The notes below the pieces were generated by a model that worked only from the letters and a program-made list of their open reading frames with translations, did no database searches and had not been told where the DNA came from. Below are positions 1-9,400 of a stretch of DNA of 64,000 nucleotides, piece by piece. Positions within the stretch are counted from its first letter, which is position 1; every line of letters starts with the position of its first letter. This stretch comes from Bugula neritina. Its lineage: Eukaryota > Bryozoa > Gymnolaemata > Cheilostomatida > Bugulidae. The translations under genes were made by a program, and so were the position numbers. The stretch spans positions 6,490,690-6,554,689 of the forward strand of contig OZ037771.1 of assembly GCA_964035545.1 (NCBI GenBank), written 5' to 3'.

Positions 1-542
1 TGGTATTGTAACCTACTTTTTCTTAGAGTTTATAAATTAAACCCCACATGACTAATTAGTATAATCTACTCTGAAGATCTTCAGCTGAAGTTGCATTCAC
101 CTCTAGACTCTAGAGTCTAGAGTGTTGTGGCTAGCCTAGCCTTTGGCTATTAGTCAACTAATATACATACATGAAACCTTAGTGTACTTGTGTGATGTCC
201 AAACATACATGTGTATACTGTATAGTATGTTTAGTCATTGTACTTTGACTATGAGTACTATGTATGTATTAGTCATTCTACTTAGACTATAAGTACAATG
301 TATGTTTAGTCATTGTACTTTGACTATGAGTACTATGTATGTTTAGTCATTGTACTTTGACTATGAGTACTATGTATGTTTAGTCATTCTACTTTGACTA
401 TAAGTACTATGTATATATTAGTCATTCTACTTTGACTATAAGTAGTTAAGTACTATGTATGTATTAGTCATTGTACTTTGACTATAAGTACTATGTATAT
501 TAACTACTACCAGTGTTACAGTTACATCACATCTAACTGTAG
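1..542. repeat. Non-coding start of window with ~37-bp minisatellite
   Basis: No coding exon was recognised here. This is presumably the intron upstream of the first visible exon of receptor gene A. From about 225 to 500 a roughly 37-bp unit is tandemly repeated with small variations. It contains TAGTCATTGTACTTTGACTA followed by TGAGTACTATGTATG. The array ends about 40 bp before the exon acceptor. Confidence 0.8.
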
Positions 543-3300
543 TTCAGAAGCTCAGCTGGGACAACTCCTATAAAGCAGAGCGTTGGAGCAATGGCAGTCT
601 ATTAATAGTGGCCGAGACGGAGGGTTACCCCAGACCTACTGAGTATACTCTGTTGGATAACTCAGGCAAAGTGCTGTTCACTAGAAAGGATTTCAAGAGT
701 GAGTCTTGTTGCATTGAAAGTAGTAAATCTCTGTACCCAGTGTAGCTTTGTTCTCTTTTGTGTTTAATTTCCAAGTCTTCAATGCAAATCATTCTTATGC
801 AGTATTTATATGCATTCCACCAGTTAATATAGTAATGTGACTCACAGCTGTACCTTTGTGCTTCAGTTTGTCTACTTGTTGATGTAAATTACTGCTTGTT
901 GAATATTTAACTTAATAATTTTTATCTGTTATCAAATGTTTAGTCGTTTTCCAGTTAATGCATAATATTATACAAGCTAGGAAGAAGTCCTCCTGTATTA
1001 TATGAAAACCACTATAAGAATAATATATATGGTGATAATATATAATAGTAATACTATATTATAGTAATAATATATAATAGTAATAATATATAATAGTAAT
1101 AATATATAATAGTAATAATATATAATAGTAATAATATGTAACAGTAATAATATATAGTAGTAATAATATATAATAGTAATAATATATAATAGTAATAATA
1201 TATAATAGTAATAATATATTATAGTAATAATATATAATAGTAATAATATGTAACAGTAATAATATATAATAGTAATAATATATAATAGTAATAATATATA
1301 ATAGTAATAATATATTATAGTAATAATATATAACAGTAATAATATGTAACAGTAATAATATATAATAGTAATAAATATAATGTATGCTCTAACGTCTAAA
1401 TAATAAAACATATTAATGATTATAATATGAAATAATACATGTCTTAGTATCCGAGGAGATAACTCTCAATACACATTGGAATACGAGTTTGGTGGCCAGG
1501 AACAGGTACAATGATACTATAACCAAGACCATTTCTATTTCACCTGCTGTTTCCAAGACAGCCAAAATCACTGGAGAAGGTGGGTGGATCAACTCTCTAT
1601 GTTGGTCAGTGGGTGGGGGGGGGAACTCCCTTCCTGCTAGAAGGCCCTGTTTTCAAGTGATGGACCAGTGTTACGTTTTGCTACATTTCCAATTAGTATA
1701 ATGAGTGTTTAGTAGTAAATACTGTCAATGTGAATTGCTATGTAGTTGAGTATTGGTAAATTTACACGAAGCACAATTGCTACAAATCGTTACGAAGTTA
1801 CACATATAGATTATAGCTGAAATGAAGCATTAGGTGTTGAACAATTAAACTGTGATTATATTTTTACCTTCCCATTTAGAGTTGTCTTCTACTGATTGCA
1901 AACATTCATCTCTGTATAAGTTTCAGATGGTAAACAACTCAACTCCATTTACATAGTAATAGCCGTAGCTGGTGCTGTTGTATTGGCAATTATCTTTCTC
2001 GGCATTGTGGTTTGCCTTGTTAAACTGAAGCGTAAGAAAACTGGCCCTTTGAGTTCTGGTACTCAAGGAACTTCTGGCAGAGGTACTTATTACATTATAT
2101 ATACTGTATTATACTACATACAGTGTATTATACTATATACAGTGTATTATACTACATACAGTGTATTATACTATATACAGTGTAATATACTATATACAGT
2201 GTATTATACTACATACAGTGTATTATACTATATACAGTGTATTATATTACATACAGTGTATTATACTATATACAGTGTATTATACTACATACAGTGTATT
2301 ATACTATATACAGTGTAATATACTATATACAGTGTATTATACTACATACAGTGTATTATACTATATACAGTGTATTATACTATATACAGTGTATTATACT
2401 ACATACAGTGTATTATACTATATACAGTGTAATATACTATATACAGTGTATTATACTACATACAGTGTATTATACTATATACAGTGTATTATACTATATA
2501 CAGTGTATTATATTACATACAGTGTATTATACTATATACTGTGTGTTATACTATATACAGTGTATTATACTATATACAGTGTATTATACTATATACACTG
2601 TATCATACTATATACAGTATATTATACTACATACAGTGCAACACATATATAAAGTGTACTCTCTATTACTCATATACTGTGATTCCATTATATCCCCTCA
2701 ATAGTTTTGTGTTTGAATGAGGATACACGGGTTATTTGTTCATGTGATACAGATATAGAAGAAGTGAAGGAAGATTCACAGTCTCTCTTACAGAGTAGTG
2801 ATGATCAGACAACTCCTAATGCATCTCACACACCTCCAGTTGCCACGCCCACAACTGCCACGCCTCCAGTTACCACGCCTCCAGTTGCCACACCCACAAC
2901 TGATATCATAAGTCCTGAAAGTCCAATCATAATTGAAATCAACACTAATGAGTCGAAGCAACATTACATGCCTACCATTTCCTCTCAGCCTCCTTCTGAC
3001 TCTATAGATAACTTGTTCCAACCACCGCTGCCCGCAGAAGATGAAACTGGTGAAGATTCGATCCAGCAAAATGACGACCTTGAACGGGATCATATTCCAA
3101 GCAGCGGCCATGCCATGGCGGAGGCTAAGTCAATGTCATCAATGAGTGACGGGCCAGTAGCTGCTGTGTCTATCAGTTCTCAGAGTGATTTCGAATGGAG
3201 CGGTGGGCAGGGCTCCCCACCAGCTTCTAGCAGATATTTAGAATCTCTCTCTAATAACATCGCACCTCCGGAAGATGACTACAAACACTATAGAGTGTAA
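543..3300 (+). CDS. Ig-like type I membrane receptor, gene A (5'-partial)
   Basis: Four exons are visible: 543-698, 1448-1579, 1927-2082 and 2705-3300 (TAA). All internal junctions are phase 1 and close in frame. Exons 1-2 encode an Ig-like domain split by an intron, with KLSWD near the start, the GYPRPTEY motif, and VARNRYND on the later strand. Canonical Ig cysteines are absent. Exon 3 encodes a transmembrane helix (IYIVIAVAGAVVLAIIFLG, then the basic stop-transfer KLKRKK). Exon 4 is a 198-codon cytoplasmic tail rich in Ser, Thr, Pro and acidic residues, with a short VATPTT/PPVTTPP Thr-Pro repeat and tyrosines in the last ten residues (DDYKHYRV). The signal peptide and the N-terminal domain exons seen in paralogues B and C lie before the window or are missing. 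The ligand and the function are unknown. A surface adhesion or recognition role is inference from the architecture. Confidence 0.8.
1020..1380. repeat. 16-bp A/T minisatellite in gene A intron
   Basis: About twenty tandem copies of a 16-bp unit (AGTAATAATATATAAT) with scattered substitutions (TATGTAAC, TATTATAG). The array fills the intron between the first two visible exons of gene A and ends about 65 bp before the next acceptor. The long minus-strand Ile/Tyr-only reading frame across it is a repeat artefact. Confidence 0.95.
2090..2640. repeat. 19-bp minisatellite in gene A intron
   Basis: Nearly thirty head-to-tail copies of a 19-bp unit (TGTATTATACTATATACAG) alternating with variants containing ACTACATA or AATATACT. 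It begins within about ten bases of the transmembrane-exon donor and fills most of the intron before the tail exon. The TATACTATATA core is nearly palindromic, so the transcript could form many short hairpins. Overlapping Tyr/Ile/Cys open frames here are artefacts of the 19-bp period. Confidence 0.95.
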
Positions 3301-4030
3301 CTAAAGACTATATGAAGTAACTGAAGGTTATATACGTGTAGCTGAACTATAAAATACAAGTATTGATGTCAAATTTGCATGTCATTTTACAATCTGCTAA
3401 GTATGTTCAGTACTAATTTGACTCTTGTTATTTATTTTCATATACTTTGCTAGCTTCAACATCTTATGGTGAGGTGTTTACATATACGTCATCTCTGATC
3501 ATAAGCTTTTTTTCATTGTGAATATTTATTATTTTTATTTATAAATTATATAAATAGACAGATATTTATTTTTCTTCAACTTTTGTAATTATTCGTCAAT
3601 ACTAGACTTATTGGTAGAGCAAGTGTTGTCTCCATAACATTATCTCTTCAAAAGACTTATCTTGGCGTTGCCTTCCATGATTATAACAATCCAATTTTAG
3701 TGGACGGGATGTAGCAGATCAGCTAGTATTTTTAGAGGACAGTTTAAAGTCTTAACTGCCTGTTGAACTTTATTAGTGCGTTTATTTTACTGGTTTTGTA
3801 TAAATTGTGCTAATTTAAAAACTTGTTTTTACAGACTAATGACTTGATTCTAAATAAAACTGTGAAAGTACTGCTTTTAAAGGGTTTTTTACTGGACCAC
3901 AACTAATGAGTAGTACCTGTTGCAGTTTATTTTGCAGCATCTACAAACTTGGAGAAAATGTAAATTTTAGCCAATTGTTGCATTTCCTTTCAGCCACTTG
4001 ACCCGTATGGCCTTTACTAATACAGAGGAG
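3301..4030. other. Gene A 3' flank, no further gene seen
   Basis: This is the presumed 3' UTR and intergenic DNA after the gene A stop. A polyadenylation-type AATAAA lies at about 3854 (CTAAATAAAACTG) and other A/T-rich candidates occur near 3525-3550. No open frame with recognisable content was found on either strand. Confidence 0.5.
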
Positions 4031-4033
4031 TTA

Positions 4034-4373
4034 GCCTAGGGCCACACTGTGCGTATTTTCGCATACGAAAATTGAAATCACAAGTAGCAAAGGTGTCCAC
4101 TGTAGCGTCAGTAATGCGTGATAAAGCTTTCATTTTTAAATCGCACTCGCTTTCAATAAAACGCAATTTACTGGAATGTAGCATTAAAATTAAGAAATTG
4201 GGCTCGCTGAATAACTATCAGCCAATTAGGTGACCACAACAGAGACGATTCGCACTTGCGTTGAAAATGCTGACCGACAAGTGCGAATGTTTTCTCAACG
4301 CGCACAGTGGACACCTTTGGTACTTGTGATTTCAATTTTCGCATGCGAAAATACGCACAGTGTGGCCCTAGGC
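4034..4373. mobile_element. Harbinger-type MITE with long terminal inverted repeats
   Basis: A 340-bp element bounded on both sides by TTA (4031-4033 and 4374-4376), the target duplication typical of PIF/Harbinger elements. The ends are inverted repeats starting GCCTAGGGCCACACTGTGC and continuing through TATTTTCGCATRCGAAAATTGAAATCACAAGTA to GGTGTCCACTG, about 70 bp per arm with few mismatches. There is no transposase frame, so it is non-autonomous. The superfamily assignment rests on the TSD and TIR structure only. Confidence 0.75.
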
Positions 4374-5205
4374 TTATACTTTTGATTAAGTGAGAATAAT
4401 AAAGCATGACTTGTAATTTCTATGAACAATACTTGAAAGCAAGCAAGAGAAAAATATACAAATGCAATATACTATATCCAAGAGGCAGTATTTTTAGGAG
4501 TTTAGATTAGCCATGGCAATTATCCACAGACTAACTTATTGGATACAAATGAGAAACCGTTAATAAAACCTTGCAAAAGATATGTAATATTATTGGTGTA
4601 AAACATTTAGAATATATGAAAATTGAGTAGGCTATATATCTTAAATATATATCTTAAATCTTGGTTAAAAAGAATATAATTTTCAGTGGCAGCTTTAGTG
4701 ATGATGAGATGTAGTTTTGAAGTTTCCTACTGCAACATACAAACACTGCAAACTTTTTCCAAACTTTCGTTTCATGGTTGCTATTGTAGTGGCTGTGGGA
4801 AGCATACTCCCAACCTCCCCTGCAGCGGCAGACGTGATGTCATATTATATTGTAAATTGTAAAAGTTCCACGAGAGAGATAACTCCGTTAGCGATGCCGC
4901 AATCTCATGCGCCACCGCATCACTCCTTACAGTTGCACCGCCGGAACCCACACCGGCCAATCAGAGCCAACCCTTCAGATATAAACAGCGCCTTCAGGCG
5001 CCCAGCCTCAGTCGGAGAACAACTGTCATGTAGACTAGGATAATATTGTGTAGCTGTTTTATATGTGTATTCTTTTCTAATTGTTGATAACTCTACTTGT
5101 ATTTAATTAGACTTAAAATATAGATCTTTCATAAGTACTAACTGCTTCGGTTTCTCTCTCAAACCTCGTAGTAGGTCATGCAGCAGTAATCCGTGTATGC
5201 AATAA
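4374..5205. other. Intergenic; possible decayed solo LTR near 4840-5180
   Basis: The stretch from about 4840 to 5030 is much richer in G/C than its surroundings and looks promoter-like. It has a CCAATCA-type box (about 4957), then GATATAAACAGCG (about 4977-4989), then a G/C-rich segment ending CAGTCGGAG. The sequence after this is A/T-rich up to the gypsy LTR at 5206. This resembles the U3-R-U5 organisation of an LTR, but no matching copy or target duplication was found in the window. It could instead be an unrelated host promoter. Confidence 0.3.
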
Positions 5206-5510
5206 TGTGGTGGTTCGTGGAACTACCAGCAGCACAACATGTAGGGTCGCGCAATTGACCCGGAACAATGGACAACCAATTAGCGTAGTTGATAGTTAGC
5301 AGCAATTGTAGTTTCCCGCTGCTAACTCAGTCGAAGCTAGAGTGTGAAATAGATTAGATGTGTAACTTGTTTGAATATAATGTATCGTTTTTATAATGTA
5401 TAATTGTGTGTAAAATATACTCGTTCACTCGACTTATCCTGGTGCAGTTCTATAGCAAATAAATAGACTCTCTGGATAGCACATCAACCCTAAATCTGAA
5501 AAACATAACA
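5206..5510 (+). repeat. 5' LTR of gypsy element 1
   Basis: 305 bp, TG to CA. It carries an A/T-rich promoter-like centre (GAATATAATGTATCG) and an AATAAA signal near 5458 (GCAAATAAATAGAC). It is nearly identical to the copy at 12405-12709. Confidence 0.95.
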
Positions 5511-5511
5511 G

Positions 5512-5529
5512 TGGTGGCAGCGGTGGGAT
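5512..5529 (+). promoter_or_regulatory. Primer binding site for tRNA-Leu (AAG type)
   Basis: TGGTGGCAGCGGTGGGAT begins one base after the LTR. It is the exact reverse complement of the 3' end, including CCA, of the animal tRNA-Leu(AAG) as I know it (…ATCCCACCGCTGCCA-CCA). Minus-strand DNA synthesis would start here. The tRNA identity comes from remembered family sequence and was not searched. Confidence 0.8.
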
Positions 5530-5541
5530 AGTGCATCCAAG

Positions 5542-6495
5542 ATGGAGACTGAAAATGCTGGAACTCAACCACCGGCAATCGAAGGTGAGCGTAGAGACAA
5601 TGCTGTAGAGACAATGCCTGTTAACCATGTAGTAGAAGAGCGAAGGGTTCCGCGAGAACTAGCTGAGGACCGCTACAGGTTAAAGGCGCCCACCTTCACG
5701 GGTGAAGAGGAGGTGGAACAATTTATCCAAGAGTTTAGCGACGTAATGGACGTCGCTCAGTGGCCCCCTAGGGTGGCCTTGCTGAAGCTTAGAATGGCAT
5801 TGATGGACAAAGCCAAGCCCTATGGGCTGGGCGTAGACATTGATAATATCTTTGCTTCTCTGCGGGCCCGCTTTGGCCTCTCTGCTACAGATGCCAGGGC
5901 CCGATTGCAGAGGTTGCGGCGTGATCCCCGCACCCCGCTGCGGGAGCATGCCGCCGCGGTCATGAAGCTGGCACAGATCACGTACAGCGACTTGCCCCCA
6001 GTCAACCGCGAGAGGTACACCCTCGACGCTTTCATAGCATCTGTCGACGATCTGGGTCTCCACCACCAGTTTCTAGCTAGGGGAGTCACCACCGTTGAAG
6101 ATGCTCTGACTGAGGGGGAAGCTTACCTCCTAGCTAATCAAATGCATAAAAGTCGCGGAAGCTCCCGCCAAGTGGAGATAGACCGCGCAGACACGGCCGC
6201 GGGACAAGGGGAGGAAACCCCCGCCGCGGCTGCCGTGTCCCAGTTGGCGACGGCATCAAAAGTCACTCAACTGACGGACATGCTAGCCAAGCTGATAGCA
6301 ACACTGACACCACAAAACCCAGTGAGTACCGCCCCTGAGCCCATGCGGCCATCGGCGCCGCCACAGGGGGAAACAGTCAGTTTTTGCTGGGAGTGCGGAA
6401 ATCAAGGACATTTCCGCCGATATTGTCCCTTCCTAAATCAGGGGTTAAACTACCGCGGCCCGCAGATGTTTCCACCTTCCGCGGGCCGACGATGA
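5542..6495 (+). CDS. gag: Gag of gypsy element 1
   Basis: 317 codons from the first ATG after the primer site. The central region has the helical capsid character of gypsy Gag: LKAPTFTGEEEVEQFIQEF near residues 48-66, and LRRDPRTPLREHAAAVMKLA around 125. A single CCHC zinc knuckle (CWECGNQGHFRRYC) sits at about residues 282-295 near the C terminus. The pol frame overlaps the last ~110 bases in the -1 frame. A strong splice-donor-like GAAG/GTGAGC sits 43 bases into the ORF (see ORF3). The product would form the particle and package the RNA. Confidence 0.92.
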   Translation: METENAGTQPPAIEGERRDNAVETMPVNHVVEERRVPRELAEDRYRLKAPTFTGEEEVEQFIQEFSDVMDVAQWPPRVALLKLRMALMDKAKPYGLGVDIDNIFASLRARFGLSATDARARLQRLRRDPRTPLREHAAAVMKLAQITYSDLPPVNRERYTLDAFIASVDDLGLHHQFLARGVTTVEDALTEGEAYLLANQMHKSRGSSRQVEIDRADTAAGQGEETPAAAAVSQLATASKVTQLTDMLAKLIATLTPQNPVSTAPEPMRPSAPPQGETVSFCWECGNQGHFRRYCPFLNQGLNYRGPQMFPPSAGRR

Positions 6496-9400
6496 AACCT
6501 CCAGGGAAGAAGAAACGCAGGTCACCCAGACGGGTACCGCGTACTGGCAACCAACAGTGGCAACAGCCACGACGGACCAGCAAGGGGCTTCGCCCCGCAG
6601 CTGCCTTTTCTATGCCCCTTCACAACAGATTCACAGGGCTACAAGTCCAAGAATCTGGATGGGAGCCCACAAAGGTAGCTGAGAATCTAGCCTCGGCACC
6701 CCCGAGGCCTACCTACCACCGCCCTCAGAGACCTCCTTCGCGACCCAAAGCGAGGGAGGTACTCCCTGCAAGAGTAAGGCCTGAAGGGAGAGTTCAGGTG
6801 CAGTCCCATGGGAACAGCTATTTCTTGCCCGGTAAACTGGAAGGCAAAGCTGTTACTTTCCTCATTGATTCGGGCTGTACCACAAACCTCTTAAGCCGCC
6901 AACTCTTCGACACCCTCAGTACTAGGGTCAGGGGCGAGATGGAAGCATACGAAGGGGAATACGGCACCCTCGCCGACGGGTCGTGCCTTCCCTTCTATGG
7001 TATAATTGAGCTGACGGGACGAGTCCGTGATCAAACGATCCAAGAGACGTTCATCGTCAGTCAGCTCAAGGAGGATGCTATCCTCGGGATGCCGTTCCTT
7101 AAACGGCACGGATGTCACATAGATTTTAGCAGATCTGCAATGATGATGTCCGGGCGGGAACTCGCCTGCGTCGACAAGTTCGGCCGCCCTTTAGTGGGAG
7201 GTGTACAAGTGGTACGCAACCGTATCATACCAGGCCGCTCCCGGGCTACCATTCACTGCAGGGTGAATAGTAGCCGGATCTCTGGACTCGGGGTGGTTGA
7301 AGGCGCGCACGAAAAGATCCAACTTGCCAGCAGTCTGAATCAGCTGACTGAGCAAGGGGAGATCTTAGTGCAGTGTGTCAACCCCTTTACCGAGCCTATC
7401 AAGCTCCCGGCTGGGTCGATGCTGGGCCGTTTTCACTCTGTTCAGGAGGGAGACGTAGGCCCGTCGCTGGGTGATGCGACGGAGGCACCCCCTCAGTGCC
7501 CTATTCAGGGACGGGGGGCAGTCCCAACACATCTCCGGGAGTTATACGAAACAGCCAGTGGCGGCTGCGCGAGTAACAGAGAACGCCAAGCTATGGCTAA
7601 GTTACTACGCGACTACGGTGATGTGTTCAGCAGCGGAGAGCATGACGTGGGACTGACTGGAATTGTCAGACACGAAATACCGCTGACTGCAGGGACAGTC
7701 CCTCTCCGGCAGCCCACACGCAGGCTGGGGCCGGAGAAAGAGAAGGAGGTTAGCCGACAAGTACGGGATCTTCTGGACCGGGGACTGATAGAGCCCGCCC
7801 ATAGTGCGTGGAGCTCGCCAGTCGTACTGGTCCGGAAGAAAGACGGCAGTTGGCGGTTCTGTGTGGACTACCGCAAACTCAATAGCGTAACCATACAGGA
7901 CACCTACCCTCTACCTCGTATTGACGAGTCATTGGACGCCCTAGCCGGCAGCAAGTACTTCAGTACGTTAGACTTGCTAAGCGGCTATTGGCAGGTTCCT
8001 CTGAGTCCCGACGCCCAAGAGAAAGCGGCGTTTATCACACGGGACGGTTTGTGGAAGTGGAAGGTGCTGCCCTTCGGGTTAACCTCCACCCCAGCCACCT
8101 TCCAGAGGCTGATGGAACAAGTCCTTAGCGGACTCCATTGGAAGACACTGCTGGTCTACCTCGATGATGTCATCGTAATCTCTCCAGACTTCGAGACACA
8201 TGTCAGTCGTCTGCAGGAGGTTTTCGAGAGACTCCGAGGTGCCGGTCTTAAGCTCAAACCTTCCAAGTGCGCTCTATTGCAGCCGGAGGTCAAGTATCTG
8301 GGGCACGTTGTCGGTCGAAACGGCGTGGCAACGGATCCCGAAAAGGTACGGGCAGTAGAAGACTGGGTCACCCCCCAAGACTTGACCGGACTCCGGGCTT
8401 TCTTGGGGCTGGTAGGGTATTACAGGCAATACGTACCAGACTATGCGGGCATAGCCCAGCCGTTAAACCGGCTCACCGCAAAGGGAGTGACATGGCAGTG
8501 GACTCCAGTCGAGCAAGAAGCGTTCGACCGCCTCAAGGGCTGCCTACTAACGGCGCCCATCTTGGCCTACCCAGACCCCACTCTGGAGTACATCCTAGAC
8601 ACGGACGCCAGTGACCAAAATGTTGGCGCTGTGCTGTCACAAGTGCAGGAAGGCCGAGAGGTAGTAGTAGCCTACTACAGCAAGTCTCTCTCACCCGCTG
8701 AACGAAATTACTGCACTACCCGCAAGGAGCTGCTGGCAGTAATCAAGTCAGTGAAGCACTTCAGACCATACCTATATGGCAGGAAGTTCCGGCTGCGTAC
8801 GGATCATGCCTCGCTGATCTGGTTGTGCAGGAGAGCAGAGCCCTCTAGTCAGGTCGCCCGGTGGCTCGAAATCCTAGCTGAATTCTCATACCGGATCGAA
8901 CATCGACCGGGCAAGAGACACAGCAATGCGGATGGGTTGAGTCGCCGACCTGACGGAGGTTGCAAACAGTGTCTCAACATCGAGAGGAGGGATGGAGGTC
9001 CCCCGCGATGCGAGTTGGAGACGCTGGCTCATCACGGAGCACCGTTTGACTGGGACCAGGATCAACTCAGGCAAAGAGTTGATGAGTCGGAGGATGTACA
9101 AAACCTCCGCGCCAACCCTGTACTGGCCGGTAATGTTCGAGAGCTGAAGAAGCTCCAAGAAGAGCTGCCTGGAGTCGTGGCAGACATATACCGGGCCAAA
9201 AGGGAAGGGCGACGACCCAGCGAGGAACGCATACGACAGGGATGCGCCGAGTTCCGGCTATACTGTCAGCGTTGGGACTCGCTGCGGATCGGGCAGGATG
9301 GGTTACTAACCATCTCTCTAGCTGCCAGCGGCAGACACCCGGAAAGGAAGAGGGTAATCTGCCCCACAGCCATCCGCCGTGAGTTGATTTGGGATACTCA

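Noticed and set aside
225-500. Possible CRISPR-like array
   Set aside because: The repeats are contiguous and imperfect without unique spacers, and the window is animal DNA.
998-1411. 137-codon minus-strand ORF made of Ile/Tyr/Leu
   Set aside because: It is the translation of a 16-bp A/T minisatellite and has no other content.
1983-2704. Several overlapping Tyr/Ile/Cys-rich ORFs, which could be mistaken for a repetitive secreted protein
   Set aside because: They follow the 19-bp period of the intron minisatellite in all frames. Only the first ~100 bases (to 2082) are the real transmembrane exon.
2788-3111. Minus-strand ORF of 107 codons with RGNWRRG repeats
   Set aside because: It is a shadow of the gene A tail exon, whose plus frame has matching splice phase and stop.
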